Assembly: GCA_029207755.1 (NCBI GenBank)
Contig: JARCOQ010000003.1
Coordinates: forward strand, 1,364,001-1,428,000
Direction: 5' to 3'
DNA: 64,000 nucleotides
Source: Chamaea fasciata
Lineage: Eukaryota > Chordata > Aves > Passeriformes > Sylviidae
Below the pieces are notes generated by a model. It saw nothing but the letters and a program-made list of their open reading frames with translations. It had not been told where the DNA came from and ran no database searches. The translations under genes and the position numbers were made by a program. This document shows, piece after piece, positions 35,852-48,400 of this stretch (positions within the stretch are counted from its first letter, which is position 1; each line of letters opens with the position of its first letter).

Positions 35852-36011
35852 ATGGAAGGAAAGGAGGCATCACCAAGTCACACCTCAGAGAGCAGCACAC
35901 TGGACCTCCCCTCCGGCTGTGTCCTAGCAGAGCACCTCCTGCCTCCACACAGCTCTGAAAACAGCCAGGAGCTTGATCCTTCTGGGGATGCTTTTCCCTC
36001 TCCACCCACAG
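35852..36011 (+). CDS. SHLD1: SHLD1 coding exon 1 (shieldin complex subunit 1, N-terminus)
   Basis: SHLD1 is the small subunit of shieldin (SHLD1-SHLD2-SHLD3-REV7). Shieldin is recruited to double-strand breaks by 53BP1-RIF1 and protects ends from resection, favouring end joining and antibody class switching. This exon starts after the acceptor TTCTGTCTGCAG (AG at 35841-35842) and has a strong ATG context (GGGGCCATGG). It encodes 53 residues plus one base. The segment SESSTLDLPSGCVLAEHLL aligns with SEESSALDLPSACDIRDYVL in human SHLD1 as I recall it. The donor is CCACAG|GTGACAG (last base 36011), phase 1. The leftover G plus the first two bases of the exon at 61862 make a glycine codon, so the two exons fit without a frameshift. 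Confidence 0.88.
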
Positions 36012-36403
36012 GTGACAGCTTCTCCTTCTCCACATGCTTTCTTTAGCCAGTGCTTCATCTGTGTGGGTGGTGTGTTGCTTGACTGAGTCACCTGGTGCAC
36101 TTGCCTGTCATAAAACACAATTTTACCAGAGCTGCAGTCTGGTAAATCCAGCTGGGCAGATCCTGTGGGATTGATGGGACACAGGAAAGGAGCTCAGAGG
36201 ATGCTGTCAGCTGCTCATGTTCTGCAGTACTCTTCATGTTTAATGTGTTCTCAGAAGGACCACTAATAGAGTAGTCCTTCGGGCACCAGGGGTAAACACT
36301 GTCTTAAATTTCCATAGTCAGCAGGAAGAGTTTTTAAACTTTTTCTTACGTTTTTTTGTGTGCTCCTCACGAGCTCAGGATGTGGCCTCATTACCCCATT
36401 ATT

Positions 36404-36404
<1 letters not shown>

Positions 36405-36446
<42 letters not shown>
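36405..36446. repeat. (TAA)14 microsatellite
   Basis: Fourteen uninterrupted TAA units, 42 bases long, about 400 bases downstream of the first SHLD1 coding exon. The length and purity suggest that it is polymorphic. Confidence 0.97.
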
Positions 36447-36447
<1 letters not shown>

Positions 36448-39400
36448 TGAGTCTTTGCTTGTGCTAATGACAATAGTGTGGTGAGGACTGCTTCAGCTCA
36501 ACTCTAGTGAGACAGCAGTTTCCTCACTTGAAAGAAGACTGGCTTCTGCAGAAGTGGCATTTTAGGTCAGCCACTACTCCAGAGTCTTAGAAGTAATGGT
36601 ATAAATTATATATCTGAGAAGGGACAGCTGGCAAGGAATGTGAAATCAGAATGTGCTGGCCCAGTGGCACTTCTTGCCATATATTCATGCTGGTTGGAAT
36701 GAAGGTTCTGGTAATTATATTTAATATTGGTGGGGGGGGGAAGTAAGTTCTGGTCAACAGATAATCTGTGGAGAGGATTTGTCAGGACACCTGAGCACGT
36801 GAAAGGTCACTGACAACATTTCTGGTTGCTTTAGAATCTTAAGTAGTGTCAAAGTACTCCTCTTTATCTGAAGTGGTTTTCTGTGGCCTGCTTCCAAGAA
36901 ATCAGCTTGAAATTCAACAGGTGAATTTCTTTCAGTGGGAATTTCACTGTTTTCGTGCTAAACTGGTAAGCAGTGGGATCTGCCAGCTGATTTTGCCCGA
37001 TTGCCTGTGCAGTTGCCTTCAGGTCTAGGTGTGGGACATCCAGAGCTGTAGTGGAACCTGCCAGCAGTAAAAACCAAGCCCTGCTTTGGTTTTCCACACA
37101 GACCAGGAAGTCACATGCCTTGTGTTAATAACGATGGGGATCTTCTGCTGTTAACCTCTGCTTTAAACCACAACACGTCTCACATTCCACGATCCACGTT
37201 GCACTGGCGCGATAACATGTCTGGCTTGAGGCTCTGCTTTATTTTTGTGTGTAAGAGAAGTGACCAGCACTGCGAGGAATGTCCTGAGCCAGCCTTTTCC
37301 ACTGTCACGGGAGAGGAGAATGGAGAGGCTCCTCTGACAGGCTGGGAGGCATTTGCCTGCTCTGGTTTCAGGAGCCCAGTGCCACAGGTATGAAGCAATC
37401 CTGGGGGCTGTGAGGCAGTTTCTGGGATGTGTTGCTCAAACACCATTTGGTGTGGCTCAGGGCAAGCTGGCCTTGATTGCTGTGTTGGATGGGACACGCG
37501 GAATAACTGCGTGAGCACTTGGCAGCCCCGGGAATGTCTGAGGCTTAGTGGGAGCAGCCCATGAGGAAATGCCAGTGCTGGGGAAGGGTTTGTGGTGCCT
37601 GTGTGGAGCAGGCAGCTGAAGCTCAGCACCAAGGTATGCTGAGAGGTCACATCCTGCCTCCTGGCTGTCCCTGACACCTCCTGCTGCCACTGGGGATTCC
37701 AGGTGTGCTGAGGAGGGCAGGTGAGGCCCATGAATCCTCCTGGGGACTGCTCACAACTGAAACCACTTAGCAATAATTGTGGGATGCTCCTGGAGTGAAG
37801 TAATCCGAGTGTCACAGGATAACCAACTCATGCCCTGAACCTCTTGGTTGTTTTCTCCTCGTAACAGCACCAAACTAATATACATACCCACCTGAACTCT
37901 CTCTTTTGATGCAACTTCAACGTCCCAACCCATTGAGTTTGGTCACTGTGGCAGAGGAGACTGGAAGATGGTTTTAGAAATTATCTGCCCACGTCAGGTA
38001 TTCTTGGAAAAGCAGCTTCTGCCAAATCTATCCTGGGGAAGGAGGTGCTTGTTTGTTTTGTCACGAGACATTGAGAGCTGCTGTGGCACCCTGTGAGTGA
38101 CAGAGGAGTGGCTGTGGGATGCACCCCACAGAATGACCACCAGGTCGGGTCCTGGGGCTCGGGCAGGATGGGTGAGGATCTTTCTCAGTGGTTCAGAAGC
38201 ATTTCCAAAGCCCCACAGGTCTCTGGGGATGTGGCAGCTTCCTTAGGACTGCAGCTGACTGGCAGGACAGGCTGTGTTTTCTGCCATCTGCAGCATGAAC
38301 TGGGCTGGGGCTGACTGAGGTCCCACACCATCCGTGCCTCAGGAGGTGGGAATGGTCCTGGGCTCTTCCTGCTGCCTGAGGCACCACTTACAGGTTTTAT
38401 TAGTCTGGAGTGGCTCCGTCACTTTTAATAGCAGAGTAGTCATTAGGCACGAGTACCTCCTGAAATCAGGCATCCCCAGGCAAGAAGACACCACTCCTGT
38501 TGGAATATTACTGAATGTTTGTGTGGAAATGAGGGTTCTGCTCTTGCAACAGCCATTCATACCTTTTGCTTTTTGTCATAGTGAGTTCCAGTGTCCTAAG
38601 TGGTGGTAGACTGAGAAAATTAAATGGGATCAGTAAATGCTTCATCTTTTTTTTTTTTTTTTTTAATCCCATACTGGAAGATAACTTTTATAAATCTAAT
38701 TGTTTTATCATTTTTTAATCTGCGTTACTGAGTTTGCTCAATACACCAGGAAGACCTCACCACTTCCTCTGGACTAAGAAACGTTGCCTGCAGAAGTTCC
38801 TACTTGGCAGGCAGCACTCAAATGTATGTGTGGGAAAGCCTTAAATTATTTGGATTAGTATTTCACAGGAAGCCAATAAAGGTGGTTTCCAAAGAAATAA
38901 ATCACTGGCAGTGTGACTTCTCATGTAGGGCACTGAACCAGAGAGTACCAGGGACAGTGGAAAAATACTATTTACCTGGAAAAGCTGCAACCTCAGAAGG
39001 GATTAGAGAATAAACAACAGATGTGCTCTACAGATTGGCAGAGCACAGGGCTCTGCCCGTGCTCTGTGCTCAGGCAGAACTGGAGAAATTCTACTGAATT
39101 TGGAAGCTGTCAGTTTTACGGGCAGTTGGGATTCCTCTGGGAAAAAACAATGTTACCTGTTCCCAGTGAATTTACGTGCCCAGTTTTGTGCTGGGTCGCT
39201 GTGTCTTTTCTTAGCAGCTGAGGAGTGGTGCTAATGTTGGTGCACGTGTTCTGACTCGTCCTTAAATGCTCTCTCCTCTCTTTCACATCCTCAGGCCTGT
39301 CAAGTGTTACTTAATCTGTTTTGCAGTAGTGGGTTTGTGTTTCCTGAAGAGATCTAGCATGGCTTGTGCTTTTCCTGTCCGGGAGTTGTTCCCAAGTGCT

Positions 39401-42400
39401 GATGCAGAGGCTGAAAATGACAGGAGTGTGTTTTGTCACATCAGCAGCAACTTCTCAGGGCTGGCTCTTGGGAGGTTCAGGTCAGCCCAGAACTCAGTGC
39501 TCATTACTTGGTGTAGAAATTACACCTTGGCTCTCTGAGCTGCCACTGCTGCCAAGAGTTGCCAGATTTCCTAAACAGCTTTTTTTCTTTCTGGCTAGAA
39601 ACTTTTATATAAAGTCTCTTCTAGAGGTCTGTGTAACTTTGTAAATCCAAAACGTGTGTGGTGTTTTAAATCACTTTCAGACCGGGCTGCAGCTGAGCTA
39701 GAAAGGACTCATAACTGCACTCCAGGTTAGATACAGAAACTTCTGATAGTCTCCTTTGCCTGAAAGAAATCGATTACACTGAGAATATTTAACTTTTGGG
39801 TTTGCCCTGAAGGTGAAGGGAAGGGTGCTGTCCAAAGGTGTCTTGTGAAGAGTCTTCTTTGACTGCACAAAGTTAACATGCAAACCCACTTCACTTTGAG
39901 CAGTGGTCCCGAACAACTGAAGTAATTATTATTAACCACAGAACAACAGATTTATTTTTTTTTAAACAGTGTGTTGGTTTGAAATTGGTTAAGCACAGTG
40001 GCCTGGCTGAAGAACATAGTCCCTGTTTTGGGAATTGGTGGATTTTTACGGGTTTTGGTTTGTTTCCTGCTGCCCTCTAGTGCTCAATGTTTCCCATTTC
40101 TGATTCCACCAACCCGGCAGGCTTCAAACTTCAGAGGGTTTTTTTTCCTCTGTTTTTAATCAAGTGTCTTAACTCGAGTCTTACCAAGAGAAAAATGAAA
40201 GGCGAAATCTTTCAACGCTGTTACATTTTGTATAGTTGATGTGGGGCAGTGGGCTTGAAGTCGTGCAGCTCCGCTGAGGTTCTGGGCAGGCCCTTCAGTG
40301 GGTGACTCCGTGGCTCTGGTGAGTTTGGCATCCAAATTCCAGATTCCAGGCATCTCTTTGTGATCCAGTACTGCATGAAAAGGCAAGGTGGAATTTGTGT
40401 CCCCTGGCATAAAAGGATTACAGGGAAACTTCGCAGCACACAAAAGGAAGCACCTCTGGGTCACTGTTGGTCTTGGATCTTGTGTTCATTAATTTTTCAG
40501 GGATGTGCTATATAAAGCATCCGGCCAAAAATAAACCGTAGAACAGAAAAAGCTTTATTCTTCACAGTCTGGGAAAGAATACTGTTCCTTTTTGAGGAGA
40601 ATTAGAGCCCTGGGCGTACATCAGTAAGGGGAAAAAAAGTGCCTTGCCTTTTAGACTTCAATGCTTCGGAGTGCCTCTGTGTTCTATGAGAGTGGACAGT
40701 TTGTATTAAACCATTGTAATTAGAAATCAGCTACTGAGAAACTGCTTCAGGAGCAGAGACAAGGAGTTGTGCTACTGCACTGAAGTTGTCAGATCTGTGT
40801 TTCTCTGCATGGAGGGGAGCTTGGGAGTTTGTCCCTTGGGAGGGAGAATTTGTTTTGCTTCTTATTACCCTGCTCTGCTTTTGATTGGTAATAAATTAAT
40901 TCAATTTCCCCAGGCTGAATCTACCATGATGGTGTTTGGTGAGTGCTCTCTCCCTGTCCTTATTTCAACTCATGAACCTTTTGCTGTATTTCTTTAGCCC
41001 TGTCCAGTTGTGGAGGACTTTGGGGACATCTGTGGTCATCCCATCAGTGCCAGGCAGTGGGTCCTGTCAGGTGTGTAGAGCTCTGTCTGCCCTCTGGTGG
41101 GGCTGGGAGCTTTTAATACCACCTTGTTCTGTCCCATTTCTTCCTTACCTTTATCTAAAGTGTCATCCCCGCCTGGGCTTCCAGTTCTCTCATCACAGCC
41201 CTCAGTGTTTGTCCATTGCTGTGACCTAATCCAATCCAGGCTGCAGTAATGTCATTACGGCAGTTGTTCCTGAGGCAGCTTTGTGTATGTTTGTGCAAAT
41301 GTTGTTTTATCTTACCAGGCCATGAGCATTAATCACTTAAATGAGAAGGAATTAAATCCTGTAAATAAATGTCGAGAATTCGTTCAATGGGCAAGAATAG
41401 ACAAGAGCTTGTTGAATTCTTTGTGAATCATTTTTCGTCCTCTGAAGTGCAGATGTGGAGTCCTTTGAGATGGAAAGTTATAATTGGGAACAGAAGCTGT
41501 TCAAATATGGGTTTTATAGGGGAGTAATAAACAAATTCCGCCATCATTTGCAATTAGTACGATGCCATTAAATATTGTGGGAACAAAGAACAATTTCTGA
41601 GCTAGTAAAAGAAGACCTCAGGAGTTCCTCCTGACCAGGACACAGACTGATGTCAGGCTGGGGTGGGGATACCTTTGGGAAGCCAGGTGCCCCTGTCTCT
41701 GTGAAGCTGCAAAATGCAGTGCAGATGTGGCTGAAAAGCTGCTTCTTGCTTGGGTTCCTCCTTAATGGGCTTCCCTGGGCTTCCCCATTCTGTAAATATT
41801 TATCACATATGTAGTGCGATGTTCCTTCTGTGCTTGAAGCTGCTTTTGTAGTCCTGCTCGGGCTTCTCAAAGCCATGATCTCTGTTCCTTGCCCCTGGAA
41901 GTCATCAGTGAAGGGGGGGGATTTATGGAAGGACCATGGCTCCTGCAGACCCTCCTGGAGAGTGTCCAGGTTAGACTTGTCCCATTTTTCTCTCTGCTTT
42001 TAGGAAGAGAAGCATCTTTTGTAGGAAACAATTTCAGTGAAACTCCCAATTTTCCTGAACAGCTGGAGAAGAGAAGCTACAGAGCAAATCTTGAGGCCTG
42101 GGAGCCAAGGTGGTAATTTTTCCAACAAAGTGCTCCAATAATGCAGTAATGGCAGTTGTGAAACATTCCCATGTGTGCATGAATTGTTTTGTTTACTTTG
42201 GAGGGTGAGAACTGCTGTAGAGCTGAAACACCTCCACAAAATGCTTTATTTTTTTCCTGGGGAGAAAATGCTATGAATCCTTAGTAATTGAAATAGTTAT
42301 GGAAAGCTGCAAAAGGCTGTTCCTGTTACCTGGGTGTGTGTTCGTGGCATCTTTCTATCAATGTTAAATTTAGTGTGGGGCTCCCAAGATGTTGGCTCCT

Positions 42401-45400
42401 TCCTTGAATATCAGAGTTGCTCTCTGGTTTCTACTTTTTTTTTCTCCTGGTCTGATTCTAAATGTAGGGGAGTTGTCTTGTAATTTATCAGAATCATCTG
42501 TCCTGATACACAGAACGCCTTGGGGGACCCTAATTTTGGGCACCAGTGATCAAACATGCACGGCCTGGCTTCTATTTTCGCAGGGAAGCCTTCCTTACAT
42601 TTAGCTCTCAGTCACTCAGATGTTTTTTCAGCCTGTGACTGTGTGGTAGGACAATCATCTGGAGTTTATTGGACCCTAAAGGCCCTGCACTGAAATGCAG
42701 CAACAGAAAACAAGATGCATCTGCCCAGATTGTCGTGGTCCCTTATTGCCTCTGGATTTATTCCCTGAATTTGAAGCTTCCTTAGGAGCTGCTGCGAACT
42801 GGCAACAAAAACAAAACACATTTCAGGGAATCCCCTGTGCCTGGTGACAGGGAGGAGAACTAAGAAGTTATGCTGGTGCTGTTTAAATGAGAAGCTGTGC
42901 TCCCAGGATGCTGCTTAGTGTAGAGCCAGACCTGCTGGAGTGCTCCAGGGACTGCCCCAGAGCTGAGTTGAGGATGAGGATGATGAGCTCTAAGCAGTGC
43001 TGCCTGCCGTTACCCTCCTCTGACTGCAGGGCCTTTCTCTCTGCTTGGATTAATGCCAGGGGCGTGGAGTCTTTGTGGAGTTTTCCCTGGATTTGTGTGC
43101 AGGTATTTGGTCCCTGCCTTTGCATTCACGTGCTGCTCTCAGTGTTTGCTGCTTTCCCCTTTGTAACATCTGGCTTGGATCGAGCCCAGTGAGGTGTTCC
43201 TGAAGCCTCACAGCTCAGACTCCTCTCACCACTTACCTGTGGGGCATCTGGCACTGAATTTAGATTAGATCTCTGGCTTAATTTTTCTCCTCTCTTTCTC
43301 TGGTTTACTTCACTGAGCTCACTGGCGTGCAACTGATGAGGCTGCAGCATAAAAAATAGTGAGTCATAGCCCCTTAGCAGCAGACTGCAACTATAAAATA
43401 CAGCACAACATCATCATCCACAAGACTTTTTTTTTGAAACAAAACAACGCCAGGCCAGTGATTCAGCATCAGTGTGGGCTGCAGTACGTGAAGTTTGTCC
43501 TGGAGCCTTCCTGCATCTGATTCCTTCCTTCATTTCGTGAAGTTTAACAGCCCACTGCCCTCCCTTCTTTGTGTTGTGTAGGTTCCTCAGAAGCTGGGCC
43601 TCTCGTTCATGCACATCTCTGTGCCTGTGAAATCTCCTCCCAGACAGATGGAATGCTCCCAGGATGGGCAGTGCTGCTGCCTCTCCAGCAAGCCTCCGTG
43701 GGAAGGGTTTCTTTGGGAAGGGTGGTGGCAGGCAGCTGGTTATTTATTGCTGCAATAAGCACTGGCGAGCAAGTGACAAGAATATCTTGAACTGTGTGTG
43801 CTGCTTGCTGTTCTTTTCAGCCTGCCCAGGGATTTCTGGCTCTGCTCTGTTGCTGTTCTCTCTGGGTAGAGGTGGAAGCAAGTGAGGGCTGGAGTTTTGC
43901 AAGTTCACTGTGTTCTGGAAGTGTAGCACTGCCTATGTCAGAGAGGTTATTTTGCTCCAAAACTTACTTGGGTTTGTGGAGAACGTAAAGCCTTTGCATT
44001 CCTGCCTTCCATAAGTGCCTACAGGCTGTTTTATACGGCTCTAAGCAATAAAATGATGCGTGTTAGTGCTAAAGGAGGGCCCAGCTTTGTACAGACTGCA
44101 GTGCCTGACAGGGAAAAAATTTGGGGGTTTGTGTGTATTTTTTTTGGTATTGCTGTTGTGCTTTTTAGTTAGTTTGTTTCTTGGGTTTTTTCTTTTGGTT
44201 TCTTCATCTGAAAATAGGAGACAAAATGAACCTGAAAGACTATGCATGGGAAAACAAAAAAGGATGCTATAATGTCTTCTAGATGAATGGAGGCTTTGGT
44301 ACTCTCATAATGGTCTCTTTTTCTACGTGTATTTCTGTCTCAAAGAATGATGCAAACCTTTTCTTTCTTCTATATTTAAAATGAAATTTAAGCCAGTAAT
44401 GATCTCCAGAGGAATCCGAATGCTGGTTCTGTGTCTGTTGGATGAAAAGGAAAGGCAGCAGAATCAAAATCAGTCACTTCTTACACAGCAGGTAATCAGA
44501 TTATAAAACTCAGTGCAACAGGAAATCATTGAGGCCAAGAGCTCAGCAGTGGAATAAAGGGAACTATGCACTGATTGGGATAACAAGAGCAAGCTCAGGT
44601 AGTAGTTCTGGCTGATACAAATGCTACTGAGATATTGAATACATCTGAGGGTGTTTCAAGGCTGTAGGGGAGCAGCTGGGCAGTGGAACAGGGAGTACTG
44701 TGGAGATGATGGGTGTGGACATCCTGGCCCTGCTAGGCCAGAAACCATGGGAACGGAAAATAGGAATGTGAGGGAGGAAGCGAAAAGGAATGTGGTGCTT
44801 TATTTTAGCCAAGTCATGTATGACTGCACCTGTAAGATGGTGGTGAAGCAATATTGCCAAGGAACATTATAATGGGATCATTGCTTGGCAGTGGAAAATT
44901 TTACCTAAAGCCGTGAGAGTCTATAGAGTGAGGTCTGGAATCATTGAAGTGGCTTCTTGCATGCAAGCAATGCAGTCTCATCTCTACTAATCACCAACAG
45001 AGGCTTTTATTAATTAATTATTGCTGGCTATTTCCCAGTGTCTGCTCACACCCACATATCCCCAGCAGGACATTGCCACAAAGAACAGACCACAAGTGGA
45101 GGGGACATAGCAGGCTGATCTAACCCTGCCTGGCACCTCCTTCCTTTCCCTTTTAGAAAAGAGTTTTCCTGTTCTGCAAGTGGCAAAGCTAATGCTTCAC
45201 TAAACTGTACCCCTTAAGCACTGTTACTTGAAAATAAATCCTTGGATGAGATGCCCAGAATCAGGAGCACGAGGGGATTGTTGGACTAGAGAAGCAGCCA
45301 AGGCAGAGTTGAGGGAGGGGAGGAACTTTTTTGAGGTCCACAGAGTGGGTTGTATTTGTGTATGTGTAAATTTTACAGTGGCATGGTATTTTATTAATGA

Positions 45401-48400
45401 ATAACCAATAGATAAACTAAAAGTGCAGTAACTTGTACAGACCGAAGGAGGACTCATCCTTAATATGCTGACCCAATGCCTGGGCCAAGTCCTTCTGTAC
45501 TGTTCATAATACAAACTTATTCTGAATTCAATTGTTTAAGCAGTTATTGTCTGTGAAGATTGCAAAGAAATGTGTCATCTCTACTTCTGGTCACGGTGCA
45601 GCACGAGTGGGATCTGTTTCATGATATCTCACCTTTCATTTGGAATTTCTTGGAAGGATGAGCATTCTGCTGAGGTGCTGAATTGAAGCAGAACCTGATT
45701 TACAGAGCTACCATCTGCAGTCTCAGCTGAATTTAACATTGCTCTACGTTGCTGCTTCTCCGGATGTCTAATGAGGTTATTATTTCTAGGTTAATTTTTC
45801 TCCCGGTGCAGTCTTAATTAAAATGTAATGAAGGCAGCAGAAGTTGCAAAATAAAATAACTTGAGAAGATCCATTTGGAGCTACAGCAGTGCTTTGTGGT
45901 AGGATGTTTGTTACAGCTGCTCATTATTATTTTGCGTGAGGCACTTGGCCAGTAGCATTTGTGTGTGTGTGAATCATGTGCAGAGCCTGTGACAGCATTC
46001 CAGGAGTGAAGTTAACTCCAGTTGCCTGAGACACTGAGTCTGTGCCAGTGGCTTTCATGTGCCTGGGTTGGATTGAATGGAAGGAAATATTAGGATTCTT
46101 AAGCCCAGCAATCTTGGAATATAAAGGGAAATATATTAAGACATCGCCTATTGCTGATAGTTAATGGAGACAGTGATTTATTTCTCTTGTAACTCTAGCT
46201 GGGATTTTTTTGATTTTGAAGAATCATTCTTTTGCAGAAGATTAAAGCAGAAATGAGGTTGATAGTGATGTGATACTCACAACGAAGGCATCGTGCTCCA
46301 CAATTAGCAACTGTGAGCTGCAAACCCACCAGGGTGAGTTAGACCCTGTGGTCAAAGAGAGTGTGTTGTTGGCAAATGAGGTTCTTCATGCAGAAAACAA
46401 AATGCCGGCTTTGTGCTGTTCCTACACACTGCAGGAAATAGTCAATCGCCTAAATTCTCCAGGACTTCTCTTTTATTGACAGCACCTGGCAGTGAAATAC
46501 CTGTAGATGAACCTTTGGTTATGGATTAATTAACTGCAATCTCTGCAGCTGCTTAAGAGTTAGAATGAGGGGATGGAAAAACCTAATGGTGTCTTTCAGG
46601 CAAGAATCCATCTTTAAAAAGTGCATGTGGCTGGCTTAAATACTTCAGTCTAATAACCTTCTCTGTTACTTGATTTGTTTGCCAAAATGTTTCTCCCTCT
46701 GTCACAGAACAAAGCCACTGTGCTGTTTGCGGATGCCAGTGCCCAGCTGTGTGTTGAAGTGTGGAAGCCTGTGCTTGCTGGGGTTACACTGATGGTTTCC
46801 CCTCTCCTGATCCTCCTGTCAACTAAACAAACCACTTTAACCCCTTCTTAATATGATTTCAGGAGGGAATCCTTCAGAGAGGATCTGGCAGGAGTCTCTC
46901 ACCTATTGACTGCAACCAGGATTTGCCTTTCCAAAGCAGTGCTAAATGAATGTGTGGGGATCAAACCGAGCTGAATGCTCTTGCAGCAAAGCCATGGAAC
47001 AAAACACATTATTTCATGGCTGTACCGTTGGAGCTAGAGGCAGATTTGCCCTCCTTAGAAGCACTACAATTCTATGTGCCACAAGATCCTGCTCCTCTCC
47101 GTTCCTGTGGGATCTTGGGGCAGATGTTAAGGCAGGAGTGATCCCAAAAACAGTGAGATGGCCAAATTGGAGGGAAGACAGGAGGCTTTCTTTGCTTTAG
47201 CAGCCTCAGTGAAGGTATTTACTTGAACCTTCCAAGCTTTGTGCAGCCCTGCCAGGCGATAGCTGGGCCCTCCCTTTCTCCTCACCTCTCAAACAGAGCT
47301 CAGGAGCTTTTCTCAGCCAGCAAGTCATTATTTTACTGCAGCAGTCTGCTTCCCCCACTTGATTATTGCACGAGAAAACAATCAGGCTTGGCTGCTGCTT
47401 TGGAAGCTGTTACATCTGGTAATGTGTCTGGGGTTTTCCTTTCGCAAAACACTGCTGATTGCCAATTTGGAAACAGCTATTTCTGGGCCCAGTGGGTTCC
47501 TGTGGATTTCACTTTTCTTCAGGACACCCTGAAGAAAATCCCCCATGGCTCTTGCTGTAGTGACAAATGAAGCCACAGAAGTGACTATGCTGATTTAACT
47601 CTTGGCTTGTGTTTTTCTATAACACTTTGCCCAAACCCCACCCTTGTCCTCCCTCTGTGAGTGTTTGTGGGAGCATCTCTGGCCTCATTAACATCCATGT
47701 GAATATTCCCTAAAGCTCAGTGCAGTCTTTAAAACGTGTCCCTGTCCAAAATGTGCTTTGGTGCACGTTAAGTCCTGCTTAAAGGCAAAAAACTAAGACA
47801 AAAGCAGGGCAGTCAACCCGAAGGAGCTGCAATTTGTGTGGCTTCTCACTCTCTGGATAACTCCTGAAATCCTACTGCTCGTGGCCCTTGATGTGGGGGA
47901 TATAGTTCATTCAGGGGGTTAATTGGAATAAATCAATAAAACCTAAGGCTCTTTTGCTGTCTCTCCAGAGCTCCAGACACTAAAAGCACTGCAGGTGAGG
48001 GGTGTGATGCTTGGACAAGAGCTGGAGCCTTGCTCTAGTCAGCAGTGAGTGAGAAAAGGCATTGGGAAAGTTTACACTGAGGTGTTGGCGTCTCCTGTTA
48101 AACAACTTTTCCAAGTCTGTGGATTTAGAGTATTTCAGAATATTGTTACCCAAGTGTTCTGCTCTTGGGGTGATATTGCAGAATGAGACAGCACATTAGC
48201 TGTAAGGGAGTGTTTTATTAAAATACTTCTTAGCTCGTTTCCTGGCTAAACTTTTCAAATATTCTCCCTTTCATGTGTGCTCAATAATCTGTTCATCTTT
48301 TTCCATTGTATTTTTAATATTTTTACAAACTGGCGAGTGTTTGGATTGTTGGGGTTTTTTTTTAAAGGAAATTAAATCCTGTTTTCAGCTAGGGGCTTTT

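Noticed and set aside
37180..37815. 211-codon minus-strand open frame in SHLD1 intron 2
   Set aside because: No family resemblance and no splice or neighbour support. Rich in His, Ser and Pro without structure, so likely chance in a locally GC-rich stretch.
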